Positions 1 to 13,100 of a stretch of DNA of 64,000 nucleotides are shown piece by piece. How positions within the stretch are numbered: position 1 is the first letter of the stretch; each line of letters begins with the position of its first letter. The notes under the pieces are model-generated. The model was not told the origin of the DNA and did no database searches. It saw only the letters and a program-made list of their open reading frames with translations. The position numbers and the translations under genes were made by a program. The stretch comes from Doris montereyensis (Eukaryota; Mollusca; Gastropoda; Nudibranchia; Dorididae): contig JAXRKP010000287.1 in NCBI GenBank assembly GCA_037039925.1, positions 60,001 through 124,000 of the forward strand. The letters run 5' to 3'.

Positions 1-130
1 AAGTCTAATTAGGACAGATGTTCCACACAGAGAGTGAGTGAGTGAGTGAGTCACTGCGGTACCATTTATCGCCATTCAGTGAGAGAGAGAGAGACAGAGG
101 AAGGAGAGAGAGTGAAAATAGTAGTACTAG
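1..130. repeat. GTGA and GA simple repeats
   Basis: Short runs of GTGA (about 32-52) and GA (about 80-115) at the window start. No gene evidence was found in 1-660. Confidence 0.8.
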
Positions 131-664
131 TGTATGCGTAGTAGTAGTGGTAGGCAGACACAAGGAGTTTTAATATATATTCAAATATCCACATGGGAAC
201 ACTGTTTCTATTAATGCAGAACCCCCTACTCTCTCCTCAGGATAAGCTATGAAAATCTAATGAGAATTAATCTCTCCAGTTTCATTCCCAAAGTAAGGCT
301 GAGAGGAGATGGGATCACAGAACAGAGATGTAGGGTAGGAGTGGCGAAAGTGAGAGCGAGCACGGCCAAGTGTTTATGTCAGTATTTTTTTTGTCAGACT
401 CGGTCACAGAGGCTTGTGAGAAATGAGAGGAGAGACTATCACTATCACAGGAGGCTAGCTTACATCGCAGTCAGTCAGCCTGAGTCAACGGAGTGAGAGC
501 GTGTTCGCAGTATGCGTTTTTACAGTGAGTCAGCTCGGCGATACATTGCGAACAGTATCATTTAACTATTTTCGAGTTTGATACTGCCTGGCGGTGCTAA
601 AGTGCGATTATGCCAAAAATTTGTTTGTTCCATACAATAACAAGAATATGTTGTGATCGTATTT

Positions 665-1280
665 TGTCTTAATCCTGGTAGGGCTGTGATTGGTAAATGC
701 CGGTTTGTTACAGCACTCTGTTCAGCGCTACGCCCGGGATTTTCCATTTGCCTGCTGCAAACCTCTCAGCGCTATGCCCGGCATTTGCTGGGAAGGAAGG
801 ACGGGTCAATAAGAGGCCTGAGTGTTCCTCCTTCTTGGTACCCTCTTACTGTCTAACGCTCATCCTCTTTTAAAATACTGCTCTCTGATTGGTTAACCAT
901 TTAGTAAACGAAAAATGATGCGTTCAGGCTCATAGGCTTACATCCAAAAGGCCTTTGGTAGTCTATTTCAAAAGGGGTGAGTCCATCATTATCTTTGCCT
1001 TAGACAACTGGTAGTAACCATGCTAACAGCTGTATTATGCATGAAGTAGGCTTGATTACACAGCTTTTATTTATTGGTCACCCCTATTGTAAAATGGAAT
1101 GATCCTACTAGGACAAGTCCATCGCTAGAGGGTGTAAATGTGAGCTGATCGGGAACTCGTAAAACTCCATGGGCAGCCTCACGCCGCAACGATGACTGTC
1201 AGTACTGTCAGTGAGCCAACTAGTGTGTGGCAGCCACTGCACTGGCTGAGCAAGCCGCTTTTCTAGTGTTAAAGTGGGTG
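665..1280 (+). repeat. Dispersed repeat A, copy 1
   Basis: Shares long blocks with 58565-59300 in the same orientation, for example GGAAGGAAGGACGGGTCAA and ATGCATGAAGTAGGCTTG. Identity is interrupted by small indels; copy 2 has about 180 extra bases near 59030-59210. The class is unknown. Confidence 0.85.
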
Positions 1281-1796
1281 GTAGTTTTGCTGATTATTAA
1301 CTCATTACGATTTAATCCAGCTGAAAACAGCTGTATGCTAGACAGCCTGCTGTGTCCATATCCAGTTGGCCGCTAACTGCTTTCTATTGTTCAAGCCGGC
1401 CGTGGGTAACATCTTCTCTTTCAAAGATCAGATTGGCCCGGCAAACCTTTTTTTATTACTTATAAGTTTCAAGTTTGATTAATTTTCTATTATTTCTAAA
1501 ACTGATTGGTCTGTTTAGGCCTCTTTCTGGTGCTAAAGGTCGTGATCCTAATGTAATAGTGTCACTTTCCACGAAGCCCGTCATTTATTATATTATTGAT
1601 GGTATTTTTGGCTACTGTAGGCCTATTGTATTTGTTTAAACACACACAATTCATCGTTTGCTTCAATCGTCTAAGTTTTTTATGTATTTTCTGCTTTTGT
1701 ATTTATTTTTATCATCAATTTTGTCATAATGGACTATTACAATATCGGCAAGGAGAAAGATGTACAACACAAGTTGAAAAGATCAAGATATATGTA

Positions 1797-1930
1797 ATTC
1801 TGATAGTTGTTCTTTGTTAGCCAAAGCCTCTGTTGCCAGGCCACTTAGAGTAACCATATTTTGTATGTAGGTTCTAAATGATCCCATGATCGTTTTCATT
1901 TGAGGTATTTTTCATTCAGAAATTTGTGTG
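1797..1930 (+). repeat. Dispersed repeat B, partial copy
   Basis: Shares GTTGTTCTTTG, a CTCTGTTGCC..GAGTAACC block and GATCCCA..GTTTTCATTTGA with 33590-33680 and 33945-34060. Confidence 0.7.
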
Positions 1931-2224
1931 TTGCTTCCCTTGCATGCCTGCTGTCTCTTGTACATGTCATGTCTCAATAAAGAAAGAAACAGGTCTATGA
2001 AAAAGTTGTATGGATAATATGACAAACCAAAAATACAAGCCTAAAAAAGGCCCAGACATAGAGGTAAGCAAAAGACATTAGATCTAATTATGAGAAAGAA
2101 AAAATGACAAATCTATCACTATCTCTTTTGAGATTTTGTGATTATAATTGTTTTCAGTATTTTTCAAGGATTATGCTTCAAACAACACTTACACATACAC
2201 TCCAAATATAAAATTAATTTATTC

Positions 2225-2345
2225 TTTAGTAAGCTTGGTTGGTAACACGCTTTCTTTTCAAAGCGAGTTGATGGGTGCCGTGCAGAGGTCGCAGGTTTGA
2301 TCCCCATGGTGGCCACGATTTTTCCGTCTATTCCTTGTGTTTGTC
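2225..2345 (+). repeat. tRNA-derived SINE fragment
   Basis: AGCTTGGTTGGTAACACGC resembles a tRNA A box and GCAGGTTTGATCCCC a B box, spaced as in a tRNA head. No tRNA cloverleaf is intact, so it is a retroposon rather than a gene. Confidence 0.6.
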
Positions 2346-2869
2346 TCATCTTTGTTCTTATGGGGCTTTAATATTATTTAATTTTGTTTCCTTCTCTTTC
2401 AACATGCCCCTTGCCTCATTGTTTGTCTAAAAGTTGTAGAAAGTCATTTATCATGTAATAGAAACGCAAAGTAATTTGTACTTTTATATAAATTGTGTAA
2501 CAATTACTAGCTGTATTATGAGGAGATTTTAGATTTATTTGCATCTTCGGCATTCCCTAGATCCAGATTTATGTTTTTGATGTGCCATTCTGAATTTCTG
2601 TCAGCTTTATACCCAAAACTCCCTCGACCATCTCCATTATATGAGTTCTACAAAAAGTCCCAAATGTTATCCTTAACCAAAAAAAAACGTAACACTTTCC
2701 TCAGCCTGTCCACTTCCCTATCATAAGCATTCACTCTACATATTATTACTCTTAAAAGAAAACAAATGATGTTGGATGAATGTTTTAAAAAGTATTTTAA
2801 CACCCCCCTGCATTTGAGAGAGAGAGTAAAGGAAATATGCCTCATACTGCTATGACTTTTCTTCACCAG

Positions 2870-2972
2870 AGCTGTCCGGTAGAAAAACCTGGCATGATCA
2901 ATGTTCATCTTGTACCACACACTCATAACGATGTTGGCTGGATTGTGACAGTCGATCAGTATTACTACAGAC
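2870..2972 (+). CDS. MAN2B1: Alpha-mannosidase exon with HTHND metal-binding motif
   Basis: After the acceptor TTCACCAG the frame reads [20 protein letters not shown] and continues [13 protein letters not shown]. His and Asp of HTHND correspond to zinc ligands of GH38 enzymes. The donor is uncertain: C|GTAATG at 2973 gives a phase matching the next exon, while AAT|GTGTTA at 2978 does not. Either way about eight residues usually found between DQYYYG and VQFILD are missing. Confidence 0.85.
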
Positions 2973-5900
2973 GTAATGTGTTATTATTACATATTTGGCA
3001 GTTAAACAAGTTTTAGATTCTTACTGTTAAAAATAGACCTGTGACATCATGGGTAACCTAACTATCTGAAGAAATAGAGCGGCACCCAAGAGTGGGGCCC
3101 TGCCCCTTAGCCAAAAACAAAATTGTTTTGTTTTTTATTAGATATAAACATTACAGCATTGAGAATAAGATACAGTTATCACGCTTGAATTTGACTCCTA
3201 CGAGATATTTATGAACATTGAAAGAGTTAAACTACATTATAATACATTCTTCCTTGTAGATTTTCTTTCTCACACAGTTTTTTATACACTATCTTTTTTA
3301 CTTTTTTTTAAAGAAAACACTGAATAATAATAATCATAACAATGTTGAATGTTGCCACAAATAAACATTGTATAAAAAAAAATACAATTTAAATAGATTC
3401 ATTGATCAAAGTTCTCTTTTCTATTTATGAAGAGCATTTTAAATCTAATGTATTTTTTGTACTTTTTTTCTACAGAGGTACAATTTATCCTTGATACTGT
3501 CATCCATGAACTGGCAAATGATCCCTCAAAGAGATTTATCTATGTTGAAATTGCATTCTTTAGCCGATGGTATGATGAACAAAATAATGCAACTCAGCTA
3601 CTTGTCCAACAGCTTGTTGGTGAAGGTATGGGCTCAGTCCTTTGCTAAATCAGTTTTTACATTAATTTTTCAATCAGTAGAGGTTTATATTGGAGCTGTT
3701 GTTTCTTCAAGGAATTCAAACAAGGAAAGAACAAATTATTTTTTATAAATTTAATTACGATTATTATTCTTTTGGTTGTTATCATTGTTAGTACTATTAC
3801 TGTTATTATAAACATTTTATTTTCTGGTATTATTACTAGTAAGTGTACCCATTACATTGTGTGGATCCTCTTTTCGATAATCTACATCTGGCTCAGTGTC
3901 TGATGCTGTGGTTGTGGCATGTGGATCAATATGTCGATGTGTGTTTTGGGGTGGTGCGTGTGTAATCTGTTGTAGATGTCATGATTGGTGGTTTTGTTTT
4001 TCCTTCCCAGGATTCATCATGATATCAGATCTAGTTTGAGATTTGAGATATTTTGGTCAACAATGTGTTTTTTTCTAGATCTAACTGAATAATTAATGTG
4101 ATCTTACTGTACTGCAGATAGAATCTAGATCGAGACCTAGATAAGCTGGGTCTCTTTGGTCAGTCATGATTATGATTTGAAAACACTGCAACGAAAGTGA
4201 CAATTCTAGATGAATATTGAAAGAAATCCAGTTTTGAACTAATTGTTTCATTTTTTAACTTTTGAAAAGAAAAGTACTCACAAATGGACTAGAAGCTTTG
4301 AAGAAAGTTGATTGAAAACACTTTATCAATACATTTTGTATCTATAAAACATATAAAAGGAATTTTAAAACCCTGCAAAGAGCTGTAGGCATCGGCAAAA
4401 TAATAAGCATGGGATATTTTATAAACACAATACGGGCTCCCCAAAGCACACTTTTTTCATAACATTTTTCTTTAACTTTATAAAAAACAACCATATGTGT
4501 GTGAACATCTTCAAAATTGGGTCACATGAAAGTTTCACCATAGACACTTTTTCTACAGAGCTCTTATCCATTTTTAGGAACATCGAGAAAATATTATTAT
4601 CAATGAGTTGAAAATTGATTGATGAAGTTTAATCTATTCATGCCCTACACATGGATTGTTTTATCAATATCGTTTAAATTTTGTTTATGAAAACTTTGAC
4701 AAAACACAATATTGTAAGAGCCATTGTGACAAAAATTAGAGATAAATAGGTAAATAAAACTTCAAAAGGTAACGTTTCTACTCCACAAACTATATTATGG
4801 AACGTTCAGAGCTTTTAAGAAGAAATAAATCCAGCTCTTTGACAGCAGAAGACATTGAGAACCACTTTCTTCTCACTGCTTTTTTCAAATTGTAAAAAAT
4901 GTATTTAATTCAAGCCTAGAATTGCTATAGCCACCAATTGACATGTGACTTATGCACTACATAAACTACTAAGCATGCTAATTGGCATGTGACGAATATG
5001 GTCATTGTCTTTTCTGCATTTCTTTAGCTTTTTAAACATGTATGACCAACTTTTGTCAATTTAAGTCTACATTGTGTATCTACTAATATATCTTGCTCTA
5101 ACCCATGTTTGATATTACTTTTACCAAATAAAATATATGTATATAGATCCATAAAGCTGCTTGACATCATGCTTCACTCAGTCATTTCAATATCGATGTG
5201 GCTGGTTATGTCAAATCTTATCCAGTAGAATTTCAATGAACTACATTTATTTGTGTTTACATGAAAAATTTTCACCCTCACATTTAGAGAAAATGATGGA
5301 ACAATGATAATAGTCTCTGTCAAATTGCACACCGCTAAAATGCTTGGTCCGTCATAATGCACAATTTTTTCATATCACCGAATGTTACAACGCTAATTAC
5401 CCCCTCAAAATGCAACAACGGCTGGCTTGACTTCGCCATTATGCAACATGTTTTTGCAGGTACGTCTTCAATTGGTTGCATTTAAAGAGTCAATTCATGT
5501 GAAAAATTAACTCGATAACGTCTTTTTGCCTTGTCCAAGTAACAAAATCTGCCACGCACGTGTGTGTGTGTGTGTGTGTGTGATCTAGCACTGTGTTAAC
5601 TAAATGCGCAATAATGCCATTCTTGACTGTCTCGGCTCTTGTCACCCTGCCCGTTCCCTCCCCAACTCGGCCATCGACGATGGTCTGCCAGACAGACACT
5701 CTGATTGGCTCTCTCTTTGATCATGGTGAGAAAATCTGAGAAAGGTCTTGTGTCACTTTTATGACATGCGTGTCAACAAATAAAAAAAGTAATCCCCCTT
5801 GTTGCCAAATATCTCCACCATCCCATCCCTTCCTGTAGTCTTGAGGAGAGAGAAGAATGAACAATCCATGAGAATAGGTTAGGCCTCTTATTAGGTCTTA

Positions 5901-7064
5901 TCCTCAAACCAAGTAACAAGAACCAAAACCCAAACGATTACAAACAACTAACAAAACAAAAGAGTTTATGTCCAGCCAAGAATAACAATGTAAATACAAT
6001 ATGTAATAGGTTGTGGTTCTTGACTCCGTCATAATGCACCTTTGCCAAAATGCAAGTTTTTTTGTCACTCGAGGACCGTGCATTTTGGCGGAGACTACTG
6101 TACTACAGAAAATGTCCAATAGCCTGTCACTAGTCTTGTGACCGAGTCCATCATTCATAGGAAACACAATTCACGATGAAAGAAACAGACCTCCCTGTTT
6201 TATTACTTTCACAAAGCGCGTTTATGGCTGAAAATGAACTGTCAATTTCACCCTTTAGAAAATTATTCTTTCTCTGTTTGGCGTGGGTTTGTCAATGTAA
6301 TAACTGGGATTTCATGATTGGAGCATCGTTCAAACATGATGTAGTCTTCAATGAAGAAAAAAATGTAAGGGTTAATGCATGACATTCAATCATAATATGA
6401 GGAGAACAGGAATAAGGAGCACAGTCGTAATAGTAATGGCCCTCAAAGCTCAGAACCCAAATCAATGACTGTCCAGGCAACCTCGCTGGCTGGGGTCAAT
6501 ACCTGGTAGGCAAGGCAAACGGACAGCTTACAACACATGGAGGTAGCACAGCTGTTTCGGTGTCAACTGAATTGAGTTTGTGTATGTACAATCAGAGACA
6601 AAATCATTCAAAGCAGCATTATAAGCATGCTATCACATGTTCTTCCAATTAAATCTTTCCATTCATTCAGCATGGATTCGCATACTTTTGTTTAATATTA
6701 TTTTATTTATTAGAAATAAAGGTTTGTTGTTGTGTTTTAAATTTTCGATGGTCGCCAGAAATTTTAACCTTTATTTTTTATCATACTCAACATGAAACCA
6801 TTCTACTTATAAAATTTCGCCACTAATTTTCTCCACAATTATCCTATTTCATGTCAGGACGATTTGAATTCATTCTGGGTGGATGGTGCATGAATGATGA
6901 AGCCAGCACTCATTATTCAGCTATTATCGACCAGCACAAATTGGGATTTGAGTATTTGAGAAAAACCTTTGGCGAGTGTGCCCCGGCCACGAATTGGATG
7001 GCAGATTGACCCGTTTGGTCATTCCAGGAGCATGCGTCATTGTTTGCCCAGGTGAAAATAACTG

Positions 7065-7148
<84 letters not shown>

Positions 7149-10100
7149 TTATATATATATATATATGTATATACCATTTTGTATGTCCCTGAAAGTTTTC
7201 ATGGGTAACCATTACATTGAAAAATGAAAGCAATGTTTTGACCCGAATTGATTTATATGGGATAGAAGCAGCATTCACAGATCTGATTTCAAATACTGCA
7301 AAGCATTAAGATTTAGGGGTGATACACAATCATCCTCAAACTGTGTCCTTTTAAAAAATCACATAGGCAGTTGGCGAGTGCTGTTGGTATGCTCTACTCC
7401 TTTCCTCTCCATCCAGTCACTTACAGACTGTCTTGTTGTTTCATCTTAGTTTACCCTGAGATCACCTGATATGGTGGATGGGCTATATTTCAATAAAACT
7501 AACAAATAAAGCCCAAAAAATCACAGCTATTATCTGAATGTTTGACATTAAGTAGCTAGAGATTTGATATATTGTTTAATCACATGGGTAGATGTACATG
7601 AGAAATCAGAGTATACAAAATTTGATATTATGTGTGAGGAGTCCTTTATTTTTATTTTTTAAATTACCCATCTATCGTACATATCAAATCTAATTTATGT
7701 TATTAGTCATAATACAAAGGAGCCACAGTGGAGTGAAGTCAAAGGTGAAACATGACAATAAGTTACAACTCCACCAATAAAGACAGAACACAAACGTGAC
7801 GTTTCGGGTATAACCCTTTGTCAGACAAACAAACGAGAAATATCTAGGATCTAGATCTAAACATCACGTGTTTGTTCTGTCTTTATTGGTGGAGTTGTCA
7901 TTTATTGTTGTTTTTCACCTTTGACTTTAAGCGAATTCAGAAAGCAGTCCACTGTGGCTCCTTTGTATTATTTACGGCTTTTTAGATAGTGCACATTGCC
8001 ACATCTCTTTGTTTACGTCATTTATCTGTTTTATTGCTAATAAGTGTTTGGATCTAGATTCTAGATATTTCTCATTTGTTGACTGATTGTCGTTTTTCAC
8101 CGTTGTAAGTCATTATATGTTAATTACTGAATATAAATTAGTGTATGTTGTTTTATAGGTGTTATTTTTTTCACAGCTTTTATGTTGGAAGTCAGTTTTT
8201 ATAAGTTTATGATGCAAATTAATTACCTGTGACATTATAGATATACTTTTATTCATTTCACTTTTCTTTTTCTTTTTTTTCTCTTTGTTTTCTTGGGGAG
8301 GGGTTTTCAGTTTGGATTTGATGGATTGTTTTTGGTTAGTCTGGATTACCAAGACAAAATGCATCGTTCAGCCACAAAAACAATGGAGATGGTTTGGAAA
8401 GGCAGTCCAAAAAATCTAGGTAATGATATAATTTTCTCTATAGCAATACTTTCATTGAATAGCAAAGAAATACAGCAGAACTTTACCACCTTTACTTCAT
8501 GGTGAATCACAAAGTGATAAATAAGTCAAGACAAAACTCCCACACAACAGTCAGGTGGATTTTCTCCAACAAACACTTTATCAACAAATTTTTGTGCAGG
8601 AATGATTTATTTACAAGTCACATCCGCTGCTCGATTTTTTGTTTCCTCTTCCTTTACACTGAAATTTATTTTGTTTCATTTACAATATAAATTCATCTCT
8701 AAAGTTTGACTGCCTTTTTTATGAAACAAGAAAAGGATCAAAATAGAGATGCTCAATAGAAATGACATTTTTGCAATGGAAATATCTAACAGTTTGTTGG
8801 TTCACAAAAATGTTTTATTTATTCATCTTCAATATAAATATTGTTTGTTCACTTAATGCAAGTCATTCTGAAGGCAGTGGAAGCCCATGCAAGTCCCGCA
8901 AACCTTAGAAGTAGGTGTCAAATGCCGCCACTGAAGGCATTCATGGATGACACAACTGTTTTGTCATCTCAAGAACATGAAACACATAGAATACTGAAAC
9001 GATTGGAAGAAACTGAACTGGTGCAAAATGAAGTTCAAACCTAAGAAATTTCGATGCCTCTCCATCTGTAAAGGAAAAGCAGCAGAGAACATTTCATTCT
9101 CATATAGGACATCAGAGAATTGCAACCGTTTCAGAGGAACCAGTTAAGAGCCTAGGAAAATGGTATGATGCAACACTCAAAGATACCAAGAGATCAAAAG
9201 ACACTAAGGAAGTAGCCGAGAAAGGACTGAAAAGAATCGACAAGTGTGGTCTCAAAGGAAAATATGAAGTGTGCTGCCTGCAGTTCATGTTGATTCCCAA
9301 GCTCTTGTGGTCCCTACTGATGTGCGACATATGGTACAACTGCTGTTGAAACAATTGAAGCTAAGATGAACAAGTTTATGAGGAAGTGGTATGGTGTACC
9401 ACCCTGTCTGTCAAATGTGGCATTCTACTGCCGGGAGGTAAAACTCCAGTTACCTTTAAAATCTGTCATGGAAGAATATAAGGTAGGAAAAGCAAGGCTG
9501 GAACAGATGCTTGAAAATTCCGAGGATTCAACAGTGAGATTAGTTCATCCCCAGCTCAAAACTGGAAGAAAATGGAAAGCCGCCGACGCAGGAAAAGCAG
9601 CCCAAGATTGCGTGAGGATGAAGGAAGTAATCGGACACACACAAAACAACCGTGCAGGGCTAGGAACATCTCAGACAAAATGGTGGTCAAAAGCAGAGGG
9701 CAAAGAAAAGAGAGACATGGTCATCCAGGAAGTAAGGCGAGAAGAAGACACTAAGCGAATTCAGAAAGCAGTCCTACAATCTCAGCAAGGCCATTGGACA
9801 ACTTGGGAAAACGCCTTGCAGAGGAGCCTAACGTGGAATGACCTATGGCAAATGGCGCCATTAAGGATAAGTTTCATAATCCGATCAGTGTATAACCTCT
9901 TACCATCATTACCATCAAATGTAAATTTGATGAAGTGGGGAAAGACAAATGATGTAACTTGTCCATTATGCCAAAGCAAACAAACTGTTGAACATGTCCT
10001 CAGTTCGTGCAAAACTGTATTAGCACAAGGTTGGTACACATGGAGACACAACCAAATACTCCAGGATCTAGCATCAATTATAAGTTCGGCTAGAGGAAAA

Positions 10101-13100
10101 TCACAAACATCAGCTACCACAGCATCCTTCTTCGTTGGAACAGGAAGAGCCAGGACATGGATAGGAAAACCTGTGAAGATTACCTCCAACCAACAGTGTT
10201 TATTAGATGGAGCTGATGACTGAAACCTCTCAGCAGACCTTCCAGACTGGAAGAACCATCCCCAGGTTATAAGGATGAGTTGAATGAGACCTGATTAAGT
10301 ACTTCAGTCAAGACTCCACACACCAAATTATCACAATTGAGCTGACAGTACCTTATGAGAGCAGAATCGACAAAGCTCACCAGTGGAAATCTGCAAACTA
10401 CTGAGACCTGGCCAATTACCTCCAGGAAGTCGGATTTATGACCAGAATACTAGCAGGGGCAGTAGAAGTTAGCACCAGAGGGTTTGTAGGAGCATCGACT
10501 TATTCCCTCCTAAAAGAGCTCAATTACAGGAAACAAACGCACTAGAGCCCTCAAACAGCTGGCAGAAATAGCGGAAAGTCAAGAAGAAATGAGAACTTGC
10601 TTCATACACAATAAAAAAGGACCACCAGATATGGATGTACAAATGGCAGCGTGGCAAAAAGCAATGACCAACTAGAGTAGTCAAGCAACAACGAACGTGG
10701 TCAGTTCTTGGATTGGTGACCACCCGATCGAAACCAGACCACGGCACAAAAAAACAAAAACAAAAAGACAGAGGAGCACTTAGGAGTCGACCTAGGTGCG
10801 GCCAAGCCCCTTAGAGTGTAAGGAGGTTAAGGGTCAAAACACTTGATCGACGGGGGTTCTCTTTTATGAAGATTCCTTGTCTTTAGCTCCCATTGAGTTT
10901 CCTTCTACTTAAATTGAGATTGCTTGTATATGTTTCTGTCAATTTTAAAAGGAAGTAAAAATGAAAACCAGTTTCATTAACAAGTTGATATGTAATTTTA
11001 GGTATTAAAAAATGTTTGGGTCAAATTCTAGTTGAAAACTAATATTTCATAAATGAAATGAATAAATATGCATGAGAGTGAATATTGTCCTGTAATAATG
11101 TTTTACAATCAATGTGAATGACACCCATGAAAGGTCGATGCCAGCTGAATATCAATGTTATTAGTCAGCTGAGTTTATTAATGGCATATAAATGTAGTCC
11201 CCTTATTGATACTTTGATAGCAACCTTGTCAAAATGTTGAACAAAATGTTTGTCATTTCACAGGGAGTGCAGCCAATTTGTTTACAGGTGTTTTGCCCTT
11301 TGGATATAACCCACCTCCAAACTTTTGTTTGACATCACATGTGCCGCTTTTAATCCTGTCATAAAGGTGAAATTATTAAGACATCCTTTTTTCCTGTTTT
11401 AGGCTTTATCCTTGAGAGAATGATACGGTTTGATTATAGAAAAAAAAAATTCTTATTTCATCTTCAGTGTACTATGTTTTTTTCTTTAGGATATGTTTGT
11501 AAATGTATTTTTATTTTCTTTGTTGTTTTCAGGGTCTAATGTTAAATATGTTTTATCGTCCTTTGGTTCCACATACGATGAATGAAAATTTGAACACTAT
11601 TAGATAATTCAGCTTGCGTTATTCCTCCTATTGATTTTCTTACCTCCACAACCTCCACCTCCCCCTCCACAACTTCCTCCTCTACTTCTATTTTTTTCTT
11701 TTTGTCTCAACCTTGTACACTGTGTGTCAGTCTAGAGATAAGTAATGAAATTTCAAAACCTTCCTTTAGCTAAATATCTGGTCAAGATATAAGCAGAAAT
11801 TGTGTAATAGTATCTTATTAGCTTATTTAATACTTTAAATGGAAGAATCCAACTTAACCTTTTTTTTCATTTTTGTTTTTAAATAAACAGGACAACCCCA
11901 AAATGCATGATTACAACAAGAAAAAAAAATGGTTGAGATTTTTATTCTTGAAACCAAGCTCAGGTAGGTTTCCTAACTTTCACTATATATTCATTTGTCT
12001 TTTCTTGTTAGCATTACCATCTTCATAAACCATGTGCTGTCTATGCCACATGAAAAATAAACTATCCTCTAGCCAACATGAGACTGATTTGGGACAGAAT
12101 GATGATTTGGTTTTTTTTTCAGTCCTAGGTTTCACTTGATTATTGAGAGATAGTGTTGAATATGATTTTTTTTTCTCAAATGAAAAGTGCTTTATATACC
12201 GGATGACCAAAAAAAACGAAGCCCAAAGAAGTCGTATTTAAAGGAAAAAACTTTCCTGATATAAAATCCAAGATCATGGGCTGAAACACTGGGAATTGAC
12301 ATTGTTTGTGTGAAATAAATGTGTCAAAACTGACAACCGGCAATGAAGGCGCAATTTCAAATTAACATTCTTGTTTCGGAACTCAACAGTAGTAAACCCG
12401 TTAAAAGTGAGCACAATGACCCGACAAAAAGCAATTTTGTCAAATGCGATTTATTATCTTATGTACAAATACAATATTCATAAACTTTTTTTTTAAGGGA
12501 CATGCTCAAAATTGCCAACCATTTCTATGCAAAGCAAGGGTGAACTGGGTTTTAAAGTGTTCGTTAACATTTTTGCGCATGCATCGGATATTCAAGCCAT
12601 TGTTCTCTGTACACACACTTTAAGGTCATCAATTGTTTGGGGATTCTCTCTTCAGCAATAGTCTTTAAATTACCCCCAGAAAAAAATCACAAGGGTTCAA
12701 ATCCAGTGAATACTCATGCACAAAAGAGTCTGTCCTGGCATAAACAACAACACAAAAGGTGTAATGCTCTGTTGCCCACGGCATGTCAATTACAAATCAG
12801 CAAAGGTAAACAATCATAAGGGATAAAGGTGAAGCGATATTCCCGCCTTAGGATCCACGATTTCATATCCTCCAAAATTCATCACCATTGACAACAAAGA
12901 TTGAGTGTGACGAATTCAATTTGATTAGAATCGAACTCTCTTTGCAAAAATTGGACAACCCTGTAAGGATTACGTTTTTTTTGTGGCCATTGGTTATGCA
13001 GTAGTCTCCACCAAAATGCACAGTCCACAGGTCAAAATAAAATTTTGCATTTTGGTGAAGGTGCATGTAAATTCTCTTTTTATTTGTTAGTCGTTCGTTA

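Noticed and set aside
1596..1820. Hydrophobic ORF starting MMVFLATVGLLYLF as a possible mannosidase signal-peptide exon
   Set aside because: Hydrophobic because the DNA is T-rich; no suitable donor in phase with the exon at 2870, and no conserved mature sequence follows.
2220..2345. Functional tRNA gene
   Set aside because: Box-like elements only; acceptor and anticodon stems do not form.
6913..7278. ORFs made of repeated IYIY residues on both strands
   Set aside because: Translations of the AT microsatellite.
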